This document shows positions 1 to 10,234 of a DNA stretch of 64,000 nt, one piece after another (position 1 is the stretch's first letter; the number at the start of each line of letters is the position of its first letter). The DNA is taken from contig CM043960.1 of the NCBI GenBank assembly GCA_014529385.2, positions 33,746,396 through 33,810,395 of the forward strand, given 5' to 3'. This stretch comes from Adiantum capillus-veneris (taxonomy: Eukaryota; Streptophyta; Polypodiopsida; Polypodiales; Pteridaceae). A program made the translations under genes and the position numbers. Below the pieces are notes generated by a model. It saw only the letters and a list, made by a program, of their open reading frames with translations. It did not search any database and was not told the origin of the DNA.

Positions 1-780
1 TAGTTTGCATGGTTTTCTACATGGCAAGTATGTCCTATATGTAAATGTCTTTACTCAATTAGTAGTGCGTGCAATTTTGTTTTCTCCTTCCAAGCTGTCG
101 ATCTCTCTCTTTATCTCTCTGATGCACACCATGGCTCCTCACCAATAGCTACCATAGCCTCATCTCCTAGCACCATTTATAAGACAAAGTTCTCATATCA
201 AAAAATGAAACCTTCTAGAATATGAGAAATATGATAGCATGCTATATATCAACGGATAGATCTCAATGAGTAAATTCTAATTCCAAAAGGTCGGACAAGT
301 TTTAATTTCAAATGTGGGTGATCAGATAGAGGAAAACCAAACAAAACAATGACTACACAGATTCAACATAACTTGAGCAAAGAATCAAGCTTGAAATTAT
401 GAAATGTAATTTGACCTTATATTCAATGTGTTTTTATTGTACACATTGCTTCTTAGAAGTGAAATTACAATGTCTATTGTTATCAATTGTTGTAGATTGA
501 GTGTGTTTTTTCAGCACTGAATAGATTTCTAATTGTTTGAATTTGTACTCATTTTCCATTCTAAACATATAATATATCACTTGTGGAATCTCTTGAGAAC
601 AGATTCCACATCAGCTATTGTTTTGCACACTAGGTATAATAATGGCCACACGCGAATGTGTAGTATCCACTCCATCCATAAAAAATTTTGTAGCATATTG
701 GGACTGTGATTGGGACACTAACTCTAGATGAAAAACAAGGTGAATGATGTGTGTCCCTTGTACAGGTCGAGGATTCACTC
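1..780. other. No gene seen
   Basis: AT-rich sequence without a supportable reading frame, RNA gene or repeat array. A short CT-rich stretch lies near 102-120. It may be intergenic DNA or part of the decayed unit that follows. Confidence 0.5.
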
Positions 781-799
781 ATTGTGTCTAATTTTGAAA

Positions 800-2490
800 A
801 TCTTGGCTTAGATGATGAATACTTTGTCCGATTCTGACCTGGGATGCTTGAGATGTTTTGATTACTTCAAGAAATCATGTTATTTATGCATCCTTCTATG
901 TCATCTATATCATCAAAATATCTTTTTCCTTTGTCAAATTTAGGTTGGCACCTTCAATTATCATAGCCAACTCTTCCCATGTGAATGTGACACGACTCTC
1001 TCTTATATCATGGGTGGCCACAGTTGTCTCCTTCAAGGAAAAGTCTACTAGTCATTTCTCCACAGAATATACATATAACATTTTTGCAAAATACAGTCCA
1101 CAATTTGCATTGTGTAATGGATGGCCAAAAACCTCCAAGTAGATTCTCTCAGCGTTTGCTTTGATTTCTTGGTGTTGGCACTTCGAAACTTTCCACCGTC
1201 CTTTCTTTATCTCCACATCTTCACATGGCCATATTGTTTTAATGATATCCTTCATCACTTCTTTGTTGATGTCTTTCCATTGCGCATGGTTTGGATTTTC
1301 CCATTTTGATAGTCAACGATCTATGTGCATCGCTTGTTGTGCCAATATATCGTGTGCTAGAGATTTCATGCATTGGAAAGCATTAACAGCCAATTGGTGT
1401 TGATCTGTTGGCACTGTTTTTGTATCACATGCATGCTCTTCCTCACCCATGATATCTTAGAGCTACAAATGCTAAATAGAAAAATATTAAATATATTGGG
1501 CAAACATTTTTTCTCTCAATTCACTACTCTCAAAGGTATCAGAATAGTGTTAACAATCAAGGCAATAATGAAATGAAGGAGATATGCTAGTTGGACAATT
1601 GATCCAAACATACTTTGAAAGTGATGTGAACAACAATATCACAATTGACTAAAGATAATTGATCCAAATATACTTCCACTCATGTGAACAACAACATCAT
1701 GATCGATTATAGACTTGGATTCAAATAAAATACCCAGATGGAAAATTGTTGACAATATTCAATATCAATTTAAAAAATGTTCAAGTCAAATAAAAAGACG
1801 GCTTAAGTTCAATGAGCGGTCGTTTTGAAAAGAATTAGGGTATGTCTAGAAAAATATCAGAGGCATTTCTTCTAGCCTCGTGCTCTCTTAATTTCATCCA
1901 AGTGTCCACATTTTGTTGAACAACTCTCAGAGCATCTTGGTCGGGGTGGCAAAATATTTCCTCTAGGAAGTACACTTTTCTAGTTGCATCATATCCCAAT
2001 CAATAATACCAATGCGGGGTTTATTTTCACGAGTAAAATCTAGCATTATGTTGTAGGGTGAAAATCGCAATTCACTATACTAGTGGAGCAAGCGGCCACA
2101 ATGCCATCAATCAGAGCATGTAAAATGGTTGGCATCTGCTCAATTACTAATTTGAGTCATGCAGTATCTACCTTTGATAGCTATTGATTTGCAGGTGGAA
2201 AATTTTTCCAGTCGTACTAAACCCACCACCCATGGCTCCTTGCACAGCTTGCACCATCTTGATTCACTTGGTAAAGTGGATTGGTCTTGGAATTTAACCT
2301 GCTTCATCTTTATATTTTTCTCCTCCCATTGTTTATCCCACAACTCTACTTTCACCATATCGCAAGTGGGAGGGAGATCTTCTTTCAAATTTCCGTAGCA
2401 TTCCTTCATATAGCCAAGCACAGTTCTAATCTTGTGGGGGAGTCGAATCCTCTTATCCTTGTTGGCAACAACCACTCGTACTGGCATTTG
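800..2490 (-). pseudogene. Decayed minus-strand coding remnant, unknown family
   Basis: Read on the minus strand, several stretches look like old exons. One is 2,487-2,140 (115 codons, with a Cys-x2-Cys pair in WCKLCKEPW). One near 1,990-1,850 reads LEEIFCHPDQDALRVVQQN. One at about 1,440-950 contains SKWENPNHAQW, ERIYLEVFGHPLHNANCG and ESRVTFTWEELAMIIEGAN. They are separated by stops and non-coding gaps, so this is either a multi-exon gene or a broken ORF. I recognise no domain. The composition (charged, Trp-containing, no low complexity) argues against chance reading frames. It could be host sequence or an accessory ORF of a DNA transposon. The neighbouring copia remnant is on the other strand and does not explain it. 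Confidence 0.4.
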
Positions 2491-2737
2491 GTATGTAATC
2501 TATGTTTTGTGTTCTCCCAAATAGTGCTAAAGAGATCTTTACTGAAGATGTCACTTTGATTTATTTGTTGAATGTTGCCATATCATTAAAAACAATTTGT
2601 ATATGAAATACTTTTCACAATCGTATTCTTAAACAAACATTATATATATACATAAAGCTAGGTTAATGACCTGTTATGCAAAAACACTTCGACAGAAGTT
2701 AGAGCCAAAGTCACACAAATGTATTTTCATTTGATAT

Positions 2738-3620
2738 GGTGCAGATGGAGAGATAAGATATCGTCTCTGGCACCCGGAATCTCATCGAGTCATTCGTACT
2801 TTAGATCTGATCTTCAATGAGTCAAAGATGCATAAACAACGTATCAAGGAAATAGAGATTTGGAGAGTCACTTTTGAGGATGTTGCCTCAAAGACAGTGA
2901 AATCAACTCAGCAGGCTAGTGATGTACCTTCCACTAGCAATGCTCTAGAGGGAGCGGATAGCAATGTCCAAGGAGTGAGATGGTTTACTAGAGTCTCTCG
3001 TCCACCTCGAGGTCTTGATTACATCATATTGACCGATTGTAGTGAGCCAAGCTTCTACCAAGAAGCCATGATGATGGATGATGTGGTGAAGTGGGAGCAG
3101 GCTAGGAATCTGAGTATAACTCGATTCTGGCTAATGACACTTGGGACTTGGTAGAACTACCAAATAATGCGAAAGCTTTACCTTGCAAATGGGTTTACAA
3201 GAATAAATTTACCTCAGGTGATCCAAATCCAAAGTACAAGGCTAGACTTGTAGCCAAAGGGTTCAAACAGCAAAAGGGAGTCAATTTTGATGAAATCTTC
3301 TTTCCTGTGGTCAAGATGACAACGCTTAGAACCGTACTTGGTCTTGTAGCAATTGAGGACATGGAAATTGTCCAAATGGATGTGAAGACAGCATTTCTTC
3401 ACGGGGATGTCGACGAGGATGTTTACATGCAGCAGTCTGAAGGGTTTGTTCCAGAGAACACATCTCGTGAGGAGCTAGTATGTAAGGTCAACAAGGCACT
3501 TTATGGCTTAAAGCAGGGTTCAAGGCAGTGGTATCATAAATTTGATGCATGTGTGAAGTCCACTTTCTTGGCATGCGAATCAAAAGAGATTGTAAACGTC
3601 GTATTCTTGAGTTATCTCAG
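2738..3620 (+). pseudogene. Copia integrase C-terminus and N-terminal half of reverse transcriptase
   Basis: An integrase tail is followed by a frame change near 3,150 into the RT fingers and palm: WVYKNKF, YKARLVAKGFKQQKGVNFDE, QMDVKTAFLHGDVDEDVYM and VNKALYGLKQ are standard copia RT signatures. The first catalytic Asp (QMDVKTAFL) is present. The frame runs to WYHKFDACV at about 3,555, then shifts. The segment that should carry the Tyr-Val-Asp-Asp box and its surroundings is missing; sequence resumes in another frame at the region that normally follows it. An enzyme from this copy could not work. Confidence 0.9.
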
Positions 3621-4270
3621 GAAACATACATTGAGAAAGTTTTGCAGCGTTTCAATATGCAAGGGAAATCATTGAGTACCCCAATACAGGCAATCTTGAA
3701 ACTCAGCAAGGAAGATGCACCCAAATCTGATGTTGAGCAAGCTGGAATGGCTAAGGTACCATATTCTTCGGCAGTGGGCAGTCTCATGTATGCTATGGTG
3801 GCCACAAGACCAAACATTGCTTTTGTAGTGGGAGTGGTGAGTCGATTTATGGCAAATCCTCGCAGCAATCATTGGGAAGCAGTGAAGCACATTCTTAGGT
3901 ACCTCAAAGTTACAGTTGGCATGTGTTTACACTTCGAGAATAGTGATGCATCCATAGTGGGTTATGCGGAAGCAAACTATGCGGGTTGTGTCGACAATAG
4001 GAGATCGACATCTCGCTATGTCTTCATATTTGCTAGAGCAGCAGTATCTTGGAGGTCATGTCTTCAAGATTGTACGTCGTCTTCCACTACGAAAGCAGAG
4101 TATGTTGCATTGTCGTATGCAAGTAAAGAGATTGTATGGTTATCTCGCTTGGTCAAAAATCTTGGCATTGATGAGACTCCACTGATATATTATGATAGTC
4201 AGAGTGCTCTTGCATTGGCAAGGAATCCCGTGTTTCACTCCAAATTGAAACACATTGAAGTCAGGTATCA
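3549..4270 (+). pseudogene. Copia RT C-terminus and RNase H domain
   Basis: The frame opens at HFLGMRIKRD, the motif that normally lies shortly after the RT active site, and continues through the connection region (YSSAVGSLMYAMVATRPNIA, RYLKVT) into RNase H. RNase H landmarks are GYAEANYAGC (usually DADWAG, so the first Asp is replaced), STTKAEYVAL (Glu present) and YDSQSALALARNPVFHSK (Asp present). It ends at HIEVRY, where a MITE interrupts the frame; the rest lies at 4,537-4,675. The frame is otherwise open, suggesting moderate age. Confidence 0.88.
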
Positions 4271-4532
4271 GGGTGAAAGCGTGCTTTGGTGGTACAGAAA
4301 AAGGACCTATTTTACTTCTACCAATGAAAAAGTGGGGACTAGTAAATTTTTTGTAGTTTAGGTCAAAACTTTTTGGACCTTGTGTTTTTAGATTCTTCTT
4401 TTGAAAATCTATCCATTGATATATAGTATGATAGGTAGTTTTTCATGTGACATGTAGAAATTGTAACTCAAAGATTTGTAAAGGTGCTTTCAAGGACAGT
4501 CCTTTTTGTACCACCAAAGCGTGCTTTTAGCC
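4271..4532. mobile_element. Tourist-like MITE inserted in the copia RNase H region
   Basis: The ends are imperfect terminal inverted repeats of about 35 bp. The left end is GGGTGAAAGCGTGCTTTGG and continues to GGTACAGAAAAAGGAC. The right end, reverse-complemented, reads GGCTAAAAGCACGCTTTGG then GGTACAAAAAGGAC. A short direct repeat (ATCA, or TCA if 3 bp) flanks the element at 4,267-4,270 and 4,533-4,536. Removing 4,271-4,532 and one repeat copy restores the copia frame exactly across HIEVRY and HLVRYFL. The 262-bp length, no ORF, and 3-4 bp duplication fit a PIF/Harbinger-type MITE; the superfamily is inferred. Confidence 0.82.
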
Positions 4533-4536
4533 ATCA

Positions 4537-4675
4537 TCTCGTGAGATATTTCTTGGCCAAAAAGCTCATTGACTTGGTCAAGGTACACACTGACGACAAC
4601 CTAGCAGATGCTTTGACAAAAGGCTTAGCTTTAGAGAGATTTACACATTGCAATGAGTTGATGAGTATAGGTTGA
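4537..4675 (+). pseudogene. C-terminal end of copia pol, downstream of the MITE
   Basis: LVRYFLAKKLIDLVKVHTDD followed by NLADALTKGL and ERFTHC is the conserved terminus of copia pol. It belongs directly after the frame that stops at 4,270. The stop codon is at 4,673-4,675. Confidence 0.88.
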
Positions 4676-4680
4676 AGCCT

Positions 4681-4985
4681 TCCTACTTAAAACCTGTATA
4701 ACTTATACCTACCATCCATGTAGTGTTAAATATTAGCAAGTATCCATTCTTTGAACAGTAAGCCACAAATGAAAGTGACATGTGTGTGTGTCATTGTTTT
4801 TAAACTAATACATATTCATAAAAGAACATAATAGTTCAAAAGGCATCTGGCTTTAGACAAAGGACAAGGATTAGCACAAAAAAAAACTCAGTCTTTGATT
4901 CATTTTTGTACACCATAATGAGAATGAGGTATCGTTCTAGTGATTTGTACATAAGATAGTTAAGTACAATTGATACAAAGTGACA
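4681..4985. other. Non-coding flank of gypsy element 1
   Basis: No gene seen. About 80 bases here (4,685-4,770) resemble 21,505-21,600 on the other side of element 1, including TCCTACTT, AAAACCT and ACCATCCAT in the same order. Confidence 0.4.
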
Positions 4986-4990
4986 AAGGC
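4986..4990. repeat. Target-site duplication of gypsy element 1, left copy (AAGGC)
   Basis: AAGGC lies directly before the first base of the 5' LTR and recurs at 21,351-21,355, directly after the end of the 3' LTR. A 5-bp duplication is the size made by Ty3/gypsy integrases. Confidence 0.88.
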
Positions 4991-6613
4991 TATCATAAAA
5001 TCCAATATCTAACCAACCCAAATGATTTTATCATATTAAACTGATCATTTAATGTGGGAGAATAAACGAGAACAAGGGTCAGAATATGGGTATGTGATTT
5101 AGATGCATCTCAGCATGGGACCAAAGGTTATCGGTCCAAACGGGAGATGGTCTATCAAAGAGAAATGCTAATGGAGCTTAAAGACCTTAGGGTTAGCTTA
5201 ATTAAAGACCCCCAAGGTTAGTGTAAAATTCCTTTGACCTTAGGTAAGCTAGGGCTCTGCTTGAGGTGGGAACCTTGCCCAAGCTTGAGGTGCTTGTCGT
5301 GCTTGATGACTAAGGTTCTTGAGGTGCTTGTCATGCTTGATCACTAAGGTACTTGAGGTTCTTGTCATGCTTGCTAACTAAGATTCTTGGGGTGCTTGTC
5401 ATGCTTGCCAACTAGGGAGCCTGAGGTGCTTGCGGGAACACTACCCAAGCTTGAGGTGCTTTGTCATGCTTGCTGACTAAGGTGCTTGTGTTCCACAAAG
5501 TCAAATCATCCCTATAAGAGAGGGGGCCATCCCTAAAGCTAGGGGGATGAGAGATAAAACACACACACACACACATACACACACAAGATAAGCCAAGTCT
5601 CAAGAGGCAACAAGGACACATGTCAAGCCCCTACCCATGTTGCCCTCATGGTGTTCCTTAACCTTCTTGGTTGGCCTCCCAAGGGGTCCAATGATAAATT
5701 AGTTAATTTAATTAATTGTTTTTGCATTTATCAAGTCCTCTCTCTCAAAGGGAGAGGGGGACACTTGTCCCAAGGCTAGCATGATTGCTTGATATGCATC
5801 CTGCATGTGATTGGCCAGGCTTGAAGGGATCCAATGAATTTCTTTCAAGAGCTAGAAGAGGGGGTCAGCCAAGGAAGCAAGGGGTTTCTTGGGGGGGTAT
5901 ACTCTCCCACACACACTCATGCACACTCTCATTGTGTGAAGTGCATAGTGAAAGAGTTCCATGTCCTTCTCCAAGCTAGTAGAGAAGTTGAGAGCCTACA
6001 CCAACACTCTTGGCTATGGAATGCAAATCCAACCAAGAGCCATGCTTCAATCCTAAATCTTGTCATCTTCTCCATCTTCATTACTATGCTATTATGTATG
6101 CTAGCAAGAAGAGTGATGATAAGTGAGGAACTAATTATTTCTCATATGGAATGTTTCTTCTTCCTCTTCCCTACCCTTATTCCCCACTAGCTCTCTCCAC
6201 CTTCAAACGTGTTTGAGGCCTTGGGACTGAGGCTTCAGATAGTTAATGCTTTTTGCAAAGTTTATTTTATGCTCGTGATGCATGAAGATTTCCATCTTCA
6301 TTGTGTCGCCTAGGTCACAAGGAACACAAAGATTGTATTGTACCAAGTCTCTCTTGATGGGAGAAACTATAATACAAATGCCTATTGGAGGGGGCACCGG
6401 CTCCACATAAATCCGATCCTCAATTGCTATCATGTTCTCTAAACTCTCTCGCTTGCAAAAGTATTTTTCATGCCAAGTTAAATAAGTACTATTTTTATGT
6501 TGCTACCATCAAGTAAGTTCACCCTCTATGCTCTCAAAGTAATCTCACAAAAGTGTTTTCTCTAATTTTCCTTATTCCACTACTCTCAAAGTTCATAGGC
6601 CATTTCCCTTACA
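4991..6613 (+). repeat. 5' LTR of gypsy element 1
   Basis: It begins TATCATAAAATC (the 3' LTR copy begins TGTCATAAAATC, so the terminal TG has mutated to TA here) and ends CTTACA directly before the primer-binding site. It is 1,623 bp. It contains a 34-bp tandem repeat (5,284-5,491), a short AC run near 5,560-5,583 and no credible gene. Confidence 0.9.
5284..5491 (+). repeat. 34-bp tandem repeat inside the LTR of element 1
   Basis: About five diverged units share the core CTTGAGGTGCTTGTC, TGCTTG and ACTAAGGT. Three central units are exactly 34 bp long. The same array recurs in the 3' LTR (about 12,325-12,517). It lies in the U3 part of the LTR, where repeats often act as enhancer units; that role is inference. 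Confidence 0.8.
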
Positions 6614-6614
6614 T

Positions 6615-6626
6615 TGGTATCAGAGC
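6615..6626 (+). other. Primer-binding site of element 1 (initiator Met tRNA type)
   Basis: TGGTATCAGAGC begins two bases after the LTR end and matches the complement of the 3' end of plant initiator tRNA-Met, the usual primer of chromoviruses. Element 2 has the identical motif. Confidence 0.9.
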
Positions 6627-7039
6627 ATTTGGTTTCTTTTTTCTTGCTTAAGAAGAGAGGTCCTTAAGTAACCTATTAATGGTTGATTTTTTTAATTATA
6701 TTAGGGTAAGTGGGAATGGGATCTGTTATCGGTTTTGTTGAGACCAATATGTGGGATATGGTGCACACCTCGAGAGCTTTGTTCTTAATAATGGAGTCTT
6801 TTTAGACTTGCCTACGGCTTTACCATTATTGAGCCATAAGAAATCTGAAAGGATCTATCCCTTGGAAACTATGCAATATTAGACCCATTCCACTACTTTC
6901 TATAATTAACCAATTCGAGTCGTGGGTGTAGATACTTAAGTGCTTATTTTCAAAGGCTAAGAGGAGTAGAAACTAAGGTAGCAACTAAGGTTTTGAATTG
7001 CCAAAGAATACACTAAGTAACACATAAGTATAATTAGCA

Positions 7040-8445
7040 TGGTTGACAATAACCAAGAGAGTAGAATGAACATTGATAAGTTTGATTTTGCACATGAAGG
7101 TGCTAATGATGATGTCCCCCATGTTTGTCAATTATCTTGTTACTAGGTTGCAGCAAGCTATGGACAACCCTGCTTTGCAAGCCGAAGTTACTCAAAAACT
7201 TCGCACTTATGGGATTACCCTTTCTCTCCAAGGGGAGAGAGAGCTTAGGAGGCCTCTTGAAGAGACCCCCAAAAAGAAGACTCTCTCCCATACACGAGGA
7301 GGAATCCAAAGAACAAGAAAGTAATAAATCCCTAAGTTCCTCTAAAAAAGTGACTCCACGACGACGACGTTCTCTTTTAAGAGGAAATGCTCAATCCACG
7401 GTCCTTCTCCTCGTCACTCCAAAAGGTAAGAGAGGAAACAAAGGAAGAAAAGAGAAAGAAAGAGGTCACCCTCTTCTCCTCCTTCTTCACCTTCCTCGTC
7501 TTTCGACGAAAGCTATGGATATTCTCCTAGAGAATACAAGAGGGAAGGACAGTGCAAATCATACCCTACATGGCGAAGGTCACAAAAGCCCAAGAAGTTC
7601 AAAGAAGGAGGAGAGAGTATCTCTTTTCTCACCCTATGATGGCACCTTTGGTGCAAAGTGTTGGCCTTCATCGAGCAATTTGATCCGGCCTTTGGAGACA
7701 AGGGCTTCACAGAGTCCTCCAAGCTATGTCATGTAGCTATGCACTTCCAAAAAATTTCTCATCAATGGTGGGCTAGCCTTCATGGCAATGGTGAAGCCCC
7801 AAAGATATGGAAAACTCTATGAGTTTCCATCATGAAGAAATTTCTTGCAAGCGACACAAAGGACAAAGTGCTTACCAAATGGTGCAGTTTGAAGCTTCTC
7901 TCTCATGAGTCTCTCCACAAATATGTAGACAAGTTTTGGGATTTACATCTCAAGGCTACTGCCTTTCAAAAGATAGACTTCACCAATCAAAAGCAACAAT
8001 TCTATGCGGGATTATGTTAAGAGATGGCCGAGTACGTCAACTCTCAACGGCATGTCTCTATCACCAAAGTAATCCACCACACTATGGTTGCTTTGCACAC
8101 CAATTTCCAACAAGGGCTAGACGGAATGTCAATCCCATGGAAAACAAAGACAAGAATGATGCAAAGGGGAAAAACAATGCCCAAAATTCTTCCCAAGGCA
8201 ATTCCAACAACAACAACAATAATTGGTCCAAGGAGCAGGGAGTTTACAAAGGTAAAAGAAAAATCTCTCCTAAAGATCTTGAAGCTTTTCGCATGGACCA
8301 TAAATGTTTTAAGTGTGGTGAGCAAGGACATGGCTATTGTTCTTGCGCCAAGAGAAATTCTTGCAATGAGACTCCTAGAGATTCCACTATCGAAGCTCCA
8401 AAAGAGTATGCTCATTGCTTGGGGAAAGGTAAGGGAGCATGATGC
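7040..8445 (+). pseudogene. Gag of gypsy element 1, frameshifted
   Basis: A likely start at 7,040 (MVDNNQESRMNIDKFDF) aligns with the start of the element 2 gag at 14,951. The capsid-type region is spread over several frames: NYLVTRLQQAMDNP near 7,125; a charged Ser/Arg/Lys-rich stretch at 7,250-7,600; the retrotransposon-gag core from 7,620 to 8,100 (YDGTFG, KYVDKFWDLHLKAT, EMAEYVNSQR). A zinc knuckle CFKCGEQGHGYCSC (Cys-x2-Cys-x4-His-x4-Cys) is intact near 8,305-8,350. At least three frame changes and a stop break the ORF. Confidence 0.85.
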
Positions 8446-8770
8446 CTTCATTTTGTTTGACACTGGCTCTACTCACAACTTCATATCAATGGAGTTGGCC
8501 ACCAAGTTGGGCATTCAAGCTTTTGAGATGGAAGATATTGTAATGGTTGACACAGCTTTCAAGGGACAACAAGCCTCCATTACTCCCTTGATTGGGAAAT
8601 TGAGGCTTCATGTCCAAAGCTATGTCGACAAAGAAGACTTCTTTATCTCTCCTCTCCAAAATGAGGATGCTACCCTAGGGGCACCATGGTTCAACCACAT
8701 TGCTGCCAACATGAATTTCCTTGAAAGGAGAATGTACTTCACTTTAGAGGGGAAAGAGCATGTATATTGA
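8424..8770 (+). pseudogene. Aspartic protease domain of element 1
   Basis: The frame WGKVREHDAFILFDTGSTHN carries the retropepsin triad Asp-Thr-Gly, followed by ATKLGIQAFEM and TPLIGKLRLHVQSYV and ending at GAPWFNHIAAN. It is about 110 residues, usual for a gypsy protease. The triad is intact here while the equivalent in element 2 reads Asp-Pro-Gly. A frameshift near 8,765 separates it from RT. Confidence 0.87.
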
Positions 8771-9860
8771 TGCTAGTGAGTCTGGTCATACTATACCACT
8801 TGTAAATCCTCTTGCTTTTGATAAATCAATAAAGAGCTCATTTTTTGCATACATGACTTTTGTGAAAGAATCCCTAAAAGGTCCTAATGTTTCATCAAAT
8901 ATAAATGGTAGGAATCAAGAAGAGTTAGACTTGTCTAATTTTCTAAAAAGATTCCAAGATGTGTTTATCGATAATATCCCTATGGACGTACCTCCAAAGC
9001 TCACCGCCTAACAAGCCTCCTTATCGAGTTTCCCAAGATCAACAAGAGGAGGTCATGAGGCAAGTACAAGAATTGGTAGACAAAGGGATGGCAAAGCCTA
9101 GCTCCTGTCCCTTTTGTTCTCCAGTCCTCTTAGATCAAAGATAGATGGTACATATCGTATGTGTGTGGACTAGCGAGCACTAAACCATATCACTATCAAA
9201 AAAGGATTTCCCATGCCTCAGGTAGAAGATCTGTTTGATAAGCTACAAGGCTCTACCTACTTCGGTAGGATTGACCTTAAAAGTGGCTATCATCAAATAA
9301 GGATAGTGGACAAAGATACCCTAAAGAACATGTTTTGTACAACGTTTGGTCTTTATGAATATCTAGTCATGTCTTTTGGCTTGACTAATGCACCATCCAT
9401 GTTCAATTGTCTAATGGAGAAAATATTTAGACCCTACCACAAATTCACGAGATCATATACTCCAAGTCCTTGGAGGAACAGAAGCAACATCTCCAAGTGA
9501 TTTTTCAGGCATTGAGGGAGAACAAACTTTTTCTCAACCAAAAGAAAAGCAAGTTTTTCCTTCAAGAGATTCATTACTTAGGCCATATTATCTCTCAATA
9601 TGGTATCCGTATGGATCTATCAAAGTTAGAGGTAATAAAAGCATGGCCTCATCCAAGGAATCTACATGAGCTAAGAAGCTTTATTGGTATGTGTGCATAC
9701 TAAAGACGCTTCATATCAAAATTTTCTCAAATAGCAGGACCATTACATGACTTAACAAAGAAGAACGTTAAGTATTTATGGACTGCTAACAAGGAGAAAA
9801 AAATTTTTGCCAAGCTCAAAGAGAAGCTCACCTCTCAAACATTCCTCATGCTTCTGGATC
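8760..9860 (+). pseudogene. Reverse transcriptase of element 1, active-site box deleted
   Basis: RT begins after a linker with KPPYRVSQDQQEEVMRQVQE. Palm motifs are present: PQVEDLFDKLQGS, RIDLKSGYHQIRI (first catalytic Asp), SFGLTNAPSMFN. Where element 2 continues into Phe-Phe-Asp-x, element 1 jumps from FRPYHKF to IIYSKSLEEQKQ in a different frame, so the segment holding the two catalytic aspartates (roughly 27 bp) is gone. Downstream thumb motifs (HYLGHIISQYGIR, LHELRSFIGMCAY) follow. Several stops and frameshifts interrupt it. Confidence 0.9.
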
Positions 9861-10222
9861 TCTCAAAGCCATTTGAGGTCCAATGTGATACTTGTGGTGA
9901 TTGCCTTGGAGCAATCTTGCTTCAAGAAGGGCATGTCATAGCATATGAGAGCCAAAGGCTCAATACGGATGAACACGTCTTAGGTATTTATGAGAAAGAG
10001 ATTTTAGCTGTTCTACCCGCCCTAGACACATGGAAGCACTATCTACTAGAGACTCCATTCATTTTACGTATAGACCATCAAAGTCTCAAGTACTTCATGA
10101 TACAAAAAAAACTTTCCGACAAACAAATGAGGTGGACAAATTTTCTTTTGCAATCTAACTTTCATATTGCTCACATTTCTAGTAAACACAATCAAGTGGC
10201 CAATGCACTTTCACGATGACCA
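9848..10222 (+). pseudogene. RNase H domain of element 1
   Basis: FEVQCDTCGDCLGAILLQ (first Asp of the gypsy RNase H), EKEILAVLPALDTWKHYL (Glu) and FILRIDHQSLKYF (Asp) are present and in order, ending HNQVANALSR, where the last Asp of the usual DALSR motif is Asn. The ORF of about 124 codons is open in itself, then ends at TGA and changes frame before integrase. Confidence 0.88.
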
Positions 10223-10234
10223 AAAGTTAACACG

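Larger units (their letters stand above)
2738..4679 (+). mobile_element. Ty1/copia retrotransposon remnant, 5'-truncated, no LTRs found
   Basis: The segment starts in the last part of integrase (motif RYRLWHPESHRVIRTLD) and runs through reverse transcriptase and RNase H to the usual copia C-terminus (DNLADALTKGL). Gag, protease and most of integrase are absent, and no LTR pair brackets it. The order INT-RT-RNase H with copia-type RT motifs identifies the superfamily. It is inactive: the RT catalytic segment is deleted and a MITE splits the C-terminus. Flanking sequence 3' of the stop is non-coding. Confidence 0.9.

Noticed and set aside
5412-6433. Short open frames in the element 1 LTR (also 12,444-12,870 and 20,678-20,935)
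   Set aside because: They overlap LTR repeats on both strands, differ between LTR copies and show no domain.
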